Below, in pieces: positions 1 to 7,873 of a stretch of DNA of 64,000 nt. The translations under genes were made by a program, and so were the position numbers. The stretch is from Actinopolyspora mortivallis DSM 44261. GTDB taxonomy: Bacteria; Actinomycetota; Actinomycetes; Mycobacteriales; Pseudonocardiaceae. The stretch lies in contig NZ_KB913024.1 in NCBI RefSeq assembly GCF_000384035.1, positions 1,850,770-1,914,769 on the forward strand, written 5' to 3'. The notes below the pieces were generated by a model. The model had not been told where the DNA came from and made no database searches. It saw only the letters and a list, made by a program, of their open reading frames with translations. Position 1 is the first letter of the stretch, and each line of letters starts with the position of its first letter.

Positions 1-30
1 GGGTCGGTGCGCTGTGCGTGCCGGACTCGC

Positions 31-390
31 TCATGGCCGCACCACCCCGCCCTCGGCGGGCACCGTGGTCGTGTCCTCCTCGGAGCAGAACTCGCCCGGT
101 TCCACGGCCAGTACCACCCGCACCAGTTCCCGCAGAGCCCGGGCCAGGTGCGCGTCGGCCAGTGCGTAGCGCACCTGACGTCCCTGGTAGGTGGCCACCA
201 CCAACCCGCAGCCCCGCAGACACGACAGGTGGTTGGACACGTTCGAGCGGGACAACCCCAACTGCTCGGCCAGCTGTCCCGGATAGTGTTCCCCGTCCAG
301 CAGGCGCACCAGGATCCGGCAGCGTGTCGGGTCGGCCAGGGCCCGGCCCAGTCGGGCCAGCACCGCCTCCCGCGTCTCACTCGTCAGCAT
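31..390 (-). CDS. cmtR: CmtR-type ArsR/SmtB cadmium/lead sensor
   Basis: A 119-residue ArsR/SmtB winged-helix repressor very close to Mycobacterium CmtR, which releases DNA on binding Cd(II) or Pb(II). From the ATG at 390 I see Cys24 in DPTRCRILV, Cys57 and Cys61 in the recognition helix (SNHLSCLRGCGLV) and Cys102 in GEFCSEE. Cys57, Cys61 and Cys102 are the known CmtR metal ligands and all are present. A TTG two codons upstream is possible, but a -10-like TATTGT lies 7 nt before the ATG and no Shine-Dalgarno is visible, so I read it as leaderless. No CmtA-type P-ATPase is adjacent inside the window; one could lie beyond the left edge. Specificity for Cd/Pb is inferred from the ligands. Confidence 0.9.
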   Translation of the reverse strand: MLTSETREAVLARLGRALADPTRCRILVRLLDGEHYPGQLAEQLGLSRSNVSNHLSCLRGCGLVVATYQGRQVRYALADAHLARALRELVRVVLAVEPGEFCSEEDTTTVPAEGGVVRP

Positions 391-397
391 ACACAAA

Positions 398-403
398 ACA
401 ATA
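398..403 (-). promoter_or_regulatory. -10 element of leaderless cmtR promoter
   Basis: Reads TATTGT on the minus strand, 7 nt before the cmtR ATG. This spacing predicts transcription starting at the start codon. The surrounding bases 385-420 are AT-rich with repeated TGTAT half-sites that could bind CmtR itself. Confidence 0.45.
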
Positions 404-727
404 CACCATACAGTGAACTGAATTCATGCTTTTCCCGGAGAGAAGCACGAGAGCGTGACCCGGTCCCCACGGACTCTCGACGCCCCTGCCGGAATGAGGG
501 ACTCGAACGCCCCCGGAAGCCGTGCCTTCCGCCCTGGGCGGAAGTGAGGGGATCACCGTTATTGCTGGGCAACACGTGTCCTTTCGGGAACGTCCCAGCG
601 CTGTACGGGGGCGGACGTCCCGGGAAATAGGATTGCGCCGCCGATGAACACAGCTCGGCTCTTGTCAGGACACCCCGGAGAACCTCCGTGGTGACGTCGT
701 TCAACCATCGGTTACCGAAAGGTGATC

Positions 728-2164
728 ATGTCCTCCGAAACGATCGGTTTCGCGCTCCTGTTGCTGGGAGTGCTGTTGCTCGTGGCCAAGCTCGTCCGGG
801 TGAAATGGCGACTGGCGCAGAGACTCTTCCTTCCCGGATCGATCATCGGTGGGGGGATCGCGTTGCTGCTCGGTCCCGACGTGTTCGGCAGGATCGCCGC
901 GGCGTTCGGTACCGACCGGTTCACCGAGGGAGGACTGTTCGGAACCGAGATCCAACAGGTCTGGTCGACCCTGCCGGGGCTGCTCATCTCGGTGGTGTTC
1001 GCCGGACTGTTCCTCGGAAGACGGATGCCGAAGGCGCGCGAGGCGGGACGGATGGCCGGGCCCCAGATCGCCTTCGGACTGACCCTCAGCAGTGGCCAGT
1101 ACGTGTTCGGGCTGCTGCTGGCCCTGGCGGTGCTGACTCCCGTGTTCGGGCTTCCCCCGCTGACGGGAGCTCTCATCGAGATCGGTTTCGAAGGGGGCCA
1201 CGGAACCGCCGGAGGCCTGGGGGAGACCTTCGCCGAGTTCGGTTTCGCCGAAGGACAGGACCTGGCGCTCGGCATGGCCACCATCGGCCTGCTCATGGGT
1301 ATCGTGCTGGGCATCGTGCTGATCAACTGGGGAGTGCGTCGGGGGCACGCCACCGAACTGCGCGCGGACGCCGCCCCGTCGGTGGCCGAACGCATGGGAC
1401 TGGTCGAGCGGGAGAACCGGCGTTCCGCGGCCACACTGACGGTGCACCCCTCGTCCATCGAGCCGTTGACCCTGCACTTCGGCGTGCTGGCGCTGGCGAT
1501 CATCATCGGCCAACTGCTGCTGTGGGGGTTGCAACTCCTGGAGAACGCGCTGTGGGTGGACACCATCGAGATCTTCGGCTACGTGCCCCTGTTCCCGCTG
1601 GCGATGCTCGGGGGCATCCTGCTGCAGGTGGTGATCAACCGCTTCGACCGGACCCAGATCATCGACAGACTCATGATCGAACGTATCCAGGGATTCGCGC
1701 TGGACATGCTGATCATCGCCGCCATGGGGACGCTGTCGCTGGACGTGATCGCCCACAACATCGTGCCGTTCCTGCTGCTGGCCACCGTCGGCATCGCCTG
1801 GTCGCTGGGAGCCTTCCTGCTGCTGGCCCCACGGATGCTTCCGGACTACTGGTTCGAACGCGGAATAGGTGACTTCGGCCAGTCCATGGGTGTCACCGCC
1901 ACCGGCCTGATCCTCATGCGCATCGCCGACCCGGAACTGCGCACCCCCGCCTACCCGGCCTTCGGCTACAAGCAACTGGTGTTGGAACCGTTCTTCGGGG
2001 GAGGTCTCGTCACGGCCGCTGCCATCCCCCTGATCGTCCAGTTCGGACCCGTGCCGCTGCTGGTGGTCATGGCCGTGGTCTTCCTCCTCGCCCTGTTGTC
2101 CGGGATGCTGTACTTCGGACGTCGCGGCGCCCCCGCCGACACGGAGGCCGAGGCCTCGCGGTGA
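728..2164 (+). CDS. Sodium:glutamate symporter family (GltS/ESS) transporter
   Basis: About 478 residues and strongly hydrophobic, with around ten membrane segments in two inverted halves. The ESS-family motifs LPGSIIGGG near residue 36 and GFEGGHGTAGGLGETF near 153 are clear. The second is the glycine-rich pore-loop signature of GltS. The family co-transports Na+ with glutamate across the cytoplasmic membrane, though actinobacterial members are mostly untested for substrate. I chose the ATG at 728 because AAAGGTG sits just upstream; an in-frame GTG lies two codons earlier. It is monocistronic and followed by a strong hairpin. It diverges from cmtR across about 340 bases in which I see no further gene. 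Confidence 0.85.
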   Translation: MSSETIGFALLLLGVLLLVAKLVRVKWRLAQRLFLPGSIIGGGIALLLGPDVFGRIAAAFGTDRFTEGGLFGTEIQQVWSTLPGLLISVVFAGLFLGRRMPKAREAGRMAGPQIAFGLTLSSGQYVFGLLLALAVLTPVFGLPPLTGALIEIGFEGGHGTAGGLGETFAEFGFAEGQDLALGMATIGLLMGIVLGIVLINWGVRRGHATELRADAAPSVAERMGLVERENRRSAATLTVHPSSIEPLTLHFGVLALAIIIGQLLLWGLQLLENALWVDTIEIFGYVPLFPLAMLGGILLQVVINRFDRTQIIDRLMIERIQGFALDMLIIAAMGTLSLDVIAHNIVPFLLLATVGIAWSLGAFLLLAPRMLPDYWFERGIGDFGQSMGVTATGLILMRIADPELRTPAYPAFGYKQLVLEPFFGGGLVTAAAIPLIVQFGPVPLLVVMAVVFLLALLSGMLYFGRRGAPADTEAEASR

Positions 2165-2171
2165 TTCGGCT

Positions 2172-2215
2172 CCGGTGTCGGTCCCGCCGCTCACACTCGG
2201 CGGGACCGACACCGG
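2172..2215. terminator. Strong hairpin terminator after the symporter
   Basis: A perfect 17-bp stem (CCGGTGTCGGTCCCGCC at 2172-2188 with its complement at 2199-2215) and a 10-nt loop, 8 bases after the stop. No U-tract follows, as is usual in GC-rich actinomycetes. Confidence 0.8.
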
Positions 2216-2301
2216 CAACATCTCCGAACGCGAACAACAAGACCCGGACGGCTGGTCGAACAGGTCTTTCCCGGGGTCTCGCCGGACTATGATGGTCGCC
2301 C

Positions 2302-2672
2302 GTGACCGAGTTCGACTTCCTCCGCCGAACCCGGTGCTCCCACGACGCCACGGCCCACGACCACGCCGAGTGGATCCGGGACGAGCTGGCGGCCAAACCA
2401 CTGGACCGTGCCGTGCTCGGCGGCTTCGCCGAACTCGCGCGACGCCGAGAGCCCCGTGGCCGACGTCGGCTGCGGTCCCGGCCGGGTGACCGCCCACCTG
2501 GGCGCCCTCGGGCTGTCGGTGTTCGGGATGGACCTCTCACCCGAGATGGTCGCCGAGCCGCTGGAGCGGGCCGGACTGTCCGTACGGGCCCGGCTGCTGC
2601 GTGAGCCGACGAGGAGGGGACTTTCCCGAGGAAACACCACAGGGGTTCCTGCTCGCCCGGAAACCGCCCCGT
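2302..2672 (+). pseudogene. Decayed class I SAM-dependent methyltransferase
   Basis: Fragments of one methyltransferase lie in successive frames. From GTG 2302 the N-terminal helix region reads up to about 2440 (DELAAKPLDRAVLGGFAEL). The frame then shifts and motif I appears as VADVGCGPGRVTAHLG, followed by FGMDLSPEMV. The sequence next jumps directly to a C-terminal segment (LERAGLSVRARLLREP), so about 90 residues including the rest of the Rossmann fold are missing. At least two more frame changes are needed to recover a normal ending (PQGFLLARK). It cannot make a functional enzyme. The domain reading is direct; the deletion size comes from typical family length. Confidence 0.75.
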
Positions 2673-2811
2673 GACGGCGGAGCGTGACGAGCCACGATAG
2701 CTGCCCCGTTCGTGGTACGTAACCCGCCCGGATCGCGGTTGCATCCTGTAGCCCACTACGGGCCTACCGTCGACGTGGCAGGACACAGGACCGCGAGGAA
2801 GGGAGCATGGG

Positions 2812-3327
2812 GTGCAGGTGACGACGAACCGGGCGAGCCGCGACACGAAGAGCGAGCCCACCGCGCACCGGTTGGTGGCCGGGCTCGGCTGGGGCACGGT
2901 CGCGACGGTGCTCATGAGCGCGGTGATGCTCCTCGGCACCGCTGTCGGCGCGGCACCTGTGCCGAAGCCCGTTCCGGTGGCTCTGACGAGTCAGACCGTG
3001 GGGGTGCCGTCGCAGCCGGTGTTACTGCTGATGGCCGGGTTTGCCCACCTGGGCTACGGAGCCGTGGCAGCGGCGGTGCTGGCCGGGTCGGTCCGCCGGG
3101 TGTCGGTGTGGGCCGGGCTCGGCTACGGCGTGCTGCTGTGGGCGCTGATGGGGCTGGTGTGGCTGCCCTACCTGGGATGGGGGTTGTTCGGGATCGCCGT
3201 GAGCCCGCGTGTCGCCGTGGCGACGCTGGTACCGCACCTGGTCTACGGCACCACGGTGGGGTTGGGACTCGACCGAGGACACCGCCCGGTCCGGGCGGGC
3301 ACCACAACCGGAAGGGGACAGCGATGA
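2812..3327 (+). CDS. Small four-helix membrane protein next to MerR
   Basis: A 171-residue protein with a short polar N-terminus and about four hydrophobic segments (roughly residues 24-45, 68-92, 97-120 and 126-148). The C-terminal tail is charged. I do not recognise a characterised family. An AGGAAGGGAG ribosome-binding site precedes the GTG at 2812; a second GTG lies at 2818. Its stop overlaps the start of the following merR-type gene by 4 bases (ATGA), so the two are translationally coupled. The partner is a cysteine-bearing MerR regulator, so a role in handling a thiol-reactive ligand or metal is possible, but nothing in this protein, such as paired cysteines, proves it. Confidence 0.65.
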   Translation: MQVTTNRASRDTKSEPTAHRLVAGLGWGTVATVLMSAVMLLGTAVGAAPVPKPVPVALTSQTVGVPSQPVLLLMAGFAHLGYGAVAAAVLAGSVRRVSVWAGLGYGVLLWALMGLVWLPYLGWGLFGIAVSPRVAVATLVPHLVYGTTVGLGLDRGHRPVRAGTTTGRGQR

Positions 3328-3938
3328 CGACCGAGGGGACGAACGGATGCTCCTGCTGCGGATCGGTCCTCGGCACCATCCCGGTCGGACGGTCGGAGTC
3401 GTGCGCGGTCCCCACGGGATGGCCCGCCGACACGGACGAGCGGGGGACGAGCGCTGTCTGCCGGGGTGCCGGGCGAGATCGTCGAGCGGAGGAGGGTTCC
3501 GAACCCAGGGGTTTCCTGCGAAGCGGCCAACTCGCCGAGGCCGCCGGGGTGAACCCCCAGACACTGCGCTACTACGAGCGGCGCGGGTTGCTGGCCGAAC
3601 CCGAACGCAGCCTGGGTGGACACCGGCTCTACCCACCGCAGGCGGTCACCACACTGCGAGCGATCAAAGCAGCCCAACGGCTGGGGTTCAGTCTCACCGA
3701 GGTCGCCGAGTTGCTCGCGGCCGGTCGACCGCACCGTGGCGGCCGTTTCGGAGTGGGACTGCGTCGGCACGCGCAGGACAAACTGGCCGAGGTCGAGGCC
3801 CGGATAGCGGACCTGAACACCCTGCGGTGCGCGCTGTCCGAGGCGGTCGAGGCCGGCTGTGACGATCTTCTCGCATGTGGCACCAGCCCGAGTTGCCCGC
3901 TGCCGTTCGCCGAGGTCACCGAGGAACGGGACCCATGA
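3324..3938 (+). CDS. MerR-family regulator with cysteine-rich ends
   Basis: A 204-residue regulator. The winged-helix region (about residues 67-135) has the MerR signature LRYYERRGLLAEPERS...GGHRLYP and then a dimerisation helix. Unusual features are an N-terminal extension with a CSCCGS cluster near residue 9 and a C-terminal tail GCDDLLACGTSPSCPLPF. That tail resembles the metal-binding tails of mercury-type MerR proteins of actinomycetes. It starts inside the stop of the upstream membrane-protein gene. The family activates by untwisting long-spacer promoters. A mercury or other soft-metal inducer is my inference; merA and merB are not nearby. Confidence 0.8.
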   Translation: MTTEGTNGCSCCGSVLGTIPVGRSESCAVPTGWPADTDERGTSAVCRGAGRDRRAEEGSEPRGFLRSGQLAEAAGVNPQTLRYYERRGLLAEPERSLGGHRLYPPQAVTTLRAIKAAQRLGFSLTEVAELLAAGRPHRGGRFGVGLRRHAQDKLAEVEARIADLNTLRCALSEAVEAGCDDLLACGTSPSCPLPFAEVTEERDP

Positions 3939-3997
3939 TCGATTCCGTCGCCGAACGTCCCGGCGGCCGCGGGTGGATCCGGCCGGACTCCGCCTCA

Positions 3998-4034
3998 GGG
4001 GGTGAGGAACATCGGAACGGAAACCGGCGCTAAG
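3998..4034 (+). repeat. Left terminal inverted repeat, Tn3 type
   Basis: Begins GGGGG, continues TGAGGAACATCGGAACG and ends CGGCGCTAAG. It is the inverted partner of 6537-6575, with one mismatch over the inner 32 bases and a 2-base length difference at the outer end. Confidence 0.85.
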
Positions 4035-4115
4035 CCGTCGCGGCGCTGGTCGCTGGGTTGATCTTCTTCGGTGATCGCTTCGTGTGGGTAGGGGGCGCGG
4101 ATAAGGGCGGCTAGC

Positions 4116-4385
4116 TGGCACGTCCGCATCTGCCGCTCCGGGAACGGACGTTGTGGCGGATGCTGTATGAAACCGCCGCTCGCGCCGACGAAGTCCTCGG
4201 CCCGGGCGGGACGCCGAGCGCTTCGAGCAGGCCACCACCGGGCTGCCGGGCAGGCCGTTCACCCTGTACCAGCTCCGGCATTCCGCCCTTTACGCACGAT
4301 GTCGAGGACGGCGCGAACACCGTCACACTGCTGGCCCTGTCCGGGCACACCTCAGTGGCCTCGCTGGTGACGGCCGCGCCCAGTT
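4116..4385 (+). pseudogene. Tyrosine recombinase (phage integrase) remnant
   Basis: Three pieces of a tyrosine recombinase catalytic domain lie in three different frames. 4116-4200 reads LARPHLPLRERTLWRMLYETAARADEVL in two parts, matching the RTLWRMLYETAARxxEVL region around the first catalytic arginine. From 4213 the text PFTLYQLRHSAL carries the second-arginine box (HxxR type). From 4289 THDVEDGANTVTLLALSG continues into GHTSVASLV, the last histidine box. The catalytic tyrosine is absent. Two frameshifts plus an in-frame TAG just upstream make it nonfunctional. It sits just inside the left Tn3-type repeat. Confidence 0.8.
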
Positions 4386-4482
4386 CGGCCGCGTGGGGGG
4401 CGGTTATCACGACCGAACGGTTGTCGACGCCGGCGGCACGGTGTCGTCGGTGCCGACCGGCTCCCAACCCACATCCGAAATT

Positions 4483-4509
4483 TTTGTCACAAAACATTTT
4501 TGTGTCAAA
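4483..4509. promoter_or_regulatory. MarR-type palindromic operator
   Basis: TTTGTCACAAAA (4483-4494) and TTTTGTGTCAAA (4498-4509) form an almost perfect inverted repeat, 48 bases before the amidohydrolase start. The region is AT-rich in a GC-rich genome. The half-site resembles the one between marR and padC at 25484. Confidence 0.6.
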
Positions 4510-4556
4510 CTGTAATCTCGTGGGGTTCCTGCCGTCGACAGTGAGGAGTCACGATC

Positions 4557-6203
4557 ATGAGCACGCTCGATGTCTTGGTCCGCAACGCGGTGGTGCACAC
4601 CATGGATCCGCTGCGGCCGCGGGCGACGGCGTTCGGGATCCGCGACGGGCGGATCACCGCCGTCGGCGGCGACATCGAGGCGGGCGGGGCCGCCGGTCCG
4701 GACACCGAGGTTGTCGACCTGGCCGGGGCTACGGTGCTGCCTGGGCTGCTGGACGTGCACAACCATCACGCCGCCGCCGGGGAGGCCGACCTGCACACCC
4801 TGCAGTTCCCTGCGACGGCGTCGCTGGAGCAGATCCTCGACGCGGTCCGCGAGCGAGTACGCAGCCGGCCCGACGAGGAGTGGGTCGCGGGCGGTTCCTG
4901 GGGCTCGACGCTGCTGGACCAGATCTCGGAGTCCAGCGCACTGGCGCGCCTCGACGAGGCCGCCGACGGGCGGCCGGTGGTGCTCACCGACGACAGCCAC
5001 CACAACCGGTGGGCCAGTACCGAGGCGATGCGCCGAGCCGGGGTGCTGGGATACGACGGTGACCCCGTCGGCGGGCGCATCGTGCGTGACAGCGACGGCC
5101 GCCCGACCGGGGTCCTCTACGAGAGCGCGGGCGCGTTGGTGGAGCGGGCCCGCGCCGAGGCCACCGATCACGACGACGAGTACCACGCCCGCAGCAGCGA
5201 GCGCGGCATCGAGCTGCTGCACCGGGTAGGGGTCACCGGTTTCCAGGACGCGGCTGTCTCGCTCGACCAGCTGGCCGGACTGCGGCGGCTCGACGAGCAG
5301 GGGCGCCTGCACGCCTGGACGGTGTCTTCGCTGTTACTCAACAACTCGCTGATGAGCGCCGGTGTCGTGGGGGAAGAGCTGGTCGCGGTCGCCGAGCAGT
5401 ACCGCACCCGCCACCACCGGCCGGACTTCGGCAAGATCTTCCTCGACGGCGTCCCGACCACGCGCACCGGCGCGTTCCTCGAGCCGTACCTGCCCGACGA
5501 GGTGCACGGTTGCCACCACACCGGCCACACCACGATGTCGGTCGACGAGCTCGCCAGTTGGCTACGCAGGGCCGCGATCGCCGGGCTCGGGCTGAAGATC
5601 CACTGCACCGGGGACGCGTCGGCCCGGATGGTGCTCGACGTCGTTGAGGCCGCCCACCGGGCGGGCGAACGGGTGCCTCCGGTGCAGATCGCGCACGGCC
5701 AGTTCCTGCACCCCGACGACGTCGGCCGGTTCGCGCCGCTGGGCGTGGTCAACGACATGTCGCCCGCGCTGTGGTTCCCCGGCGTCATCGTCGACGCGCT
5801 GCGCGAGGTGCTGCCCGCGCACCGGGCCACCCGCATCCAGCCAGTGCGGGACCTCCTCGACACCGGCGCGCTGGTGGCGGGTGGCTCGGACTGGCCGGTG
5901 GCGGGGTCGCCGAACCCATGGCCGGGAATCGCCGGGCTGGTCACCCGGCAGGACCCGGCCGGCCTGGCCCCGGGGGCGCTGTGGCCCGAGCAGGCGATCT
6001 CGGTGCCCGAGGCCGTCGCGGCCTACACCACCGGCGCGGCCCGTGCGATGGGACTCCAGGACCAGGCCGGCTCCTTGACCCCGGGACTCTCGGCCGACTT
6101 CGTCGTACTGGACCGGGACCCCTTCGCGGTGCCGCACGACGAGCTGGCGGGCACGACGACCGAGCAGACCTGGTTCGCCGGCTTGCCCCGCTACCGCCGT
6201 TGA
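4557..6203 (+). CDS. YtcJ-like amidohydrolase (amidohydrolase 3 family)
   Basis: A 548-residue cytosolic metal-dependent amidohydrolase. The N-terminal beta-sandwich (VRNAVVHTMDP, about residues 7-17) leads to the metal-ligand motif LPGLLDVHNHH near residue 62. The TIM-barrel has KIHCTGDASARM (about 345) and SDWPV (about 443), and the C-terminal metallo-dependent domain ends SADFVVLDRDPF. Length and motif order fit the YtcJ group, which hydrolyses N-acyl or amide compounds; the substrate cannot be read. GAGGAG precedes the ATG at 4557. It lies alone inside the Tn3-type repeats and is the only apparently intact gene there, so it is probably cargo. The MarR-like palindrome upstream suggests ligand-responsive control. 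Confidence 0.85.
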   Translation: MSTLDVLVRNAVVHTMDPLRPRATAFGIRDGRITAVGGDIEAGGAAGPDTEVVDLAGATVLPGLLDVHNHHAAAGEADLHTLQFPATASLEQILDAVRERVRSRPDEEWVAGGSWGSTLLDQISESSALARLDEAADGRPVVLTDDSHHNRWASTEAMRRAGVLGYDGDPVGGRIVRDSDGRPTGVLYESAGALVERARAEATDHDDEYHARSSERGIELLHRVGVTGFQDAAVSLDQLAGLRRLDEQGRLHAWTVSSLLLNNSLMSAGVVGEELVAVAEQYRTRHHRPDFGKIFLDGVPTTRTGAFLEPYLPDEVHGCHHTGHTTMSVDELASWLRRAAIAGLGLKIHCTGDASARMVLDVVEAAHRAGERVPPVQIAHGQFLHPDDVGRFAPLGVVNDMSPALWFPGVIVDALREVLPAHRATRIQPVRDLLDTGALVAGGSDWPVAGSPNPWPGIAGLVTRQDPAGLAPGALWPEQAISVPEAVAAYTTGAARAMGLQDQAGSLTPGLSADFVVLDRDPFAVPHDELAGTTTEQTWFAGLPRYRR

Positions 6204-6289
6204 ACCGTGATCGCCGGTACCCGTAGCGCGTAGTGCGAGACCGCGCTCATCGTCGACAAGTAGCCGCAACCACCAGCTACTTCACGACC

Positions 6290-6431
6290 AAGTGGCAGGT
6301 TTCGGGCGCATTCCGCCCGAGCCCACTGTCGGCCTTCCTGCGGGCCCGGTTCAGCCGAGTTCGTCCTCGTCGGGTTCGGACGGGTCGCGCAACGGCCGCA
6401 GCCTGCTCCTCAGACAGGTACTCAACTGGTA
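6290..6431 (-). pseudogene. Possible Tn3 transposase N-terminal remnant
   Basis: On the minus strand a stretch reading LPVEYLSEEQAAAVAR resembles the opening of Tn3-family TnpA proteins (typically PVEFLSDEQ followed by the DUF4158 region). The frame then degenerates; an alternate frame gives DPSEPDEDEL, which also suits this domain. No further transposase is visible. It lies about 100 bases inside the right terminal repeat, which supports the reading. On its own the similarity is short, so confidence is limited. Confidence 0.45.
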
Positions 6432-6536
6432 ACTCACTGGCCCTTTCAGGTCTGCACCCGCCCACTGCGGCGGAACCGAGCGCGGACTTCAGCAGCCCGG
6501 TCAAGGTCGTCAACGAGCGGATCAGCCCCACGGCCG

Positions 6537-6575
6537 CTTAGCGCCGGTTTTCGTTCCGATGTTCCTCAAGTCCCC
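6537..6575 (-). repeat. Right terminal inverted repeat, Tn3 type
   Basis: Read on the minus strand it begins GGGGACTTGAGGAACATC and ends CGGCGCTAAG. It mirrors 3998-4034. The stretch from here to 6894 contains no gene I can support; it should hold the hsp20 promoter. Confidence 0.85.
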
Positions 6576-6894
6576 GCCCGTGGTTGCCAGCCGTGGCGGT
6601 GGCGGCACGGAGGTCACGATCTCGTGTGATCAACGACAAAGTCTTGCCCGTTCAGGGTTGCGAAATTGGAGTCATGGTGCCAGAATAAGTGCCGTAAGGC
6701 GATGAGGGACGAGCAAACCGGAGGTGGTCACAGGCCTCGTTCTTCGTTCTCGCTTTCCGTTCCGGGTCGGTCGACGGTCGGGACACGGATCTCACCTTCG
6801 TTCCCGACCGACTCGTCGGACCCACACTTCCCTGTGCTGGTGACCGAAACCGTTCCGGCATTGCTTGGTTGTGTGTGGAAAGGAGTTCGCTGAG

Positions 6895-7332
6895 ATGACC
6901 ACGGCATTCGACCCGCTGTTCCGGGACCTGAACAGGTTGGCCACCGAGGTGTTCGGCAGCAACCGTGCTCCGCAGTCGATGGCCATGGACGCCTACCGCT
7001 CCGGGGACAACTACGTGGTCGAGTTCGACCTCCCCGGCATCGACCCGAGCAGCCTGGAGGTCAGCGCCGAGAACCGTACGTTGACCGTCCGGGCCGAACG
7101 CGGCACGGGCAACCGTGGTGAGGAGGTCGACTACATCGCCGCCGAGCGGCCGAGGGGCACCTTCTCGCGTCAGCTCTCGCTCGGTTACGGGCTGGACGTG
7201 GACAACATCAGCGCCACCTACACCGACGGGGTGCTGACCGTGACCCTGCCCGTGGCCGAACAGGCGAAACCGCGGCAGATCAAGGTCGATCACGGCGGAG
7301 ACCGGAAGGTCATCGAGGGAGGTAACAGCTGA
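6895..7332 (+). CDS. Hsp20/alpha-crystallin small heat-shock protein
   Basis: A 145-residue small heat-shock chaperone. The alpha-crystallin domain spans about residues 27-130 with YVVEFDLPGID, VSAENRTLTVRAER and the terminal strand YTDGVLTVTLPV. A short C-terminal tail follows. Such proteins form oligomers that hold unfolding cytosolic proteins. GAAAGGAG lies before the ATG at 6895. A MerR-type regulator gene follows 55 bases downstream on the same strand, a common pairing in actinomycetes, suggesting co-regulation. I saw no clear HspR (HAIR) inverted repeat upstream. Confidence 0.93.
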   Translation: MTTAFDPLFRDLNRLATEVFGSNRAPQSMAMDAYRSGDNYVVEFDLPGIDPSSLEVSAENRTLTVRAERGTGNRGEEVDYIAAERPRGTFSRQLSLGYGLDVDNISATYTDGVLTVTLPVAEQAKPRQIKVDHGGDRKVIEGGNS

Positions 7333-7387
7333 CCACCGCTCTTCCTCCGGCACGGGGTGATCCCGGTTCCAGTGATCAGGAGCGGCC

Positions 7388-7741
7388 ATGTCCGAAGCAC
7401 GACCCACCGACCGCGCAGACAGGGCGTTCGACGACGCCGACTACCCCGCCTACACGATGGGACGTGCTTCGGAGATTCTCGGGGTCACCCCTGACTTCCT
7501 GCGCAGCCTGGACAACACGACCGGGCTGTTGACGCCGGCTCGTTCCGAGGGAGGTCACCGCCGCTACAGTCGGGCCCAGCTGCGTCTGGCGGCCCGGGTG
7601 CGCGAGCTCCTCGACCAGGGACACACCGTGCTGTCGGCGGTGTGCCGCATCGCCGAACTCGAACGTGACCTGGAACGGACCCGAGCACGACTCGCCGAGT
7701 TCGACCACACTCACAGCCCCGAGCAGGACTCCTCAGAGTGA
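7388..7741 (+). CDS. MerR-family regulator downstream of hsp20
   Basis: A 117-residue MerR/HspR-like protein. YTMGRASEILGVTPDFLRSLDN (about residues 22-43, written here in two overlapping parts: YTMGRASEILGV and TPDFLRSLDN) is the helix-turn-helix, and EGGHRRYSRAQL is the wing. A C-terminal coiled helix (about 76-108) serves dimerisation. It lacks cysteines and a large ligand domain, so it is probably a heat-shock-type regulator acting on the adjacent hsp20 rather than a metal sensor. This role is inferred from position. Confidence 0.85.
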   Translation: MSEARPTDRADRAFDDADYPAYTMGRASEILGVTPDFLRSLDNTTGLLTPARSEGGHRRYSRAQLRLAARVRELLDQGHTVLSAVCRIAELERDLERTRARLAEFDHTHSPEQDSSE

Positions 7742-7873
7742 GGAGTCCGATCACCGCGTGTCGTCGTCCGGACACACGGCAGCAGTGCCCTCCGGTGCCC
7801 GCGAGCGCGGCACGAACGAGGCCTAGAGTGGTTGCCCGTCCGGAAACGACGGTCGTGGTGTGCGAGGTGTGTG

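Larger units (their letters stand above)
3998..6575. mobile_element. Degenerate Tn3-family-type element carrying an amidohydrolase gene
   Basis: Two inverted copies of a 37-39 bp sequence bound this unit. Their inner 32 bases match at 31 positions. They have the Tn3-family pattern: GGGG at the outer end, an internal GGAACG(A/G)AAAC block and TAAG at the inner end. Between them are a frameshifted tyrosine recombinase remnant, an intact amidohydrolase gene and a short stretch resembling the start of a Tn3 transposase. No intact transposase or resolvase remains and I see no matching 5-bp target duplication outside the ends (CCTCA versus GCCCG). It is therefore inactive or mobilisable only in trans. 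Confidence 0.75.

Noticed and set aside
701..2497. 598-codon minus-strand frame over the symporter
   Set aside because: Antisense shadow; it also runs through the terminator hairpin and pseudogene.
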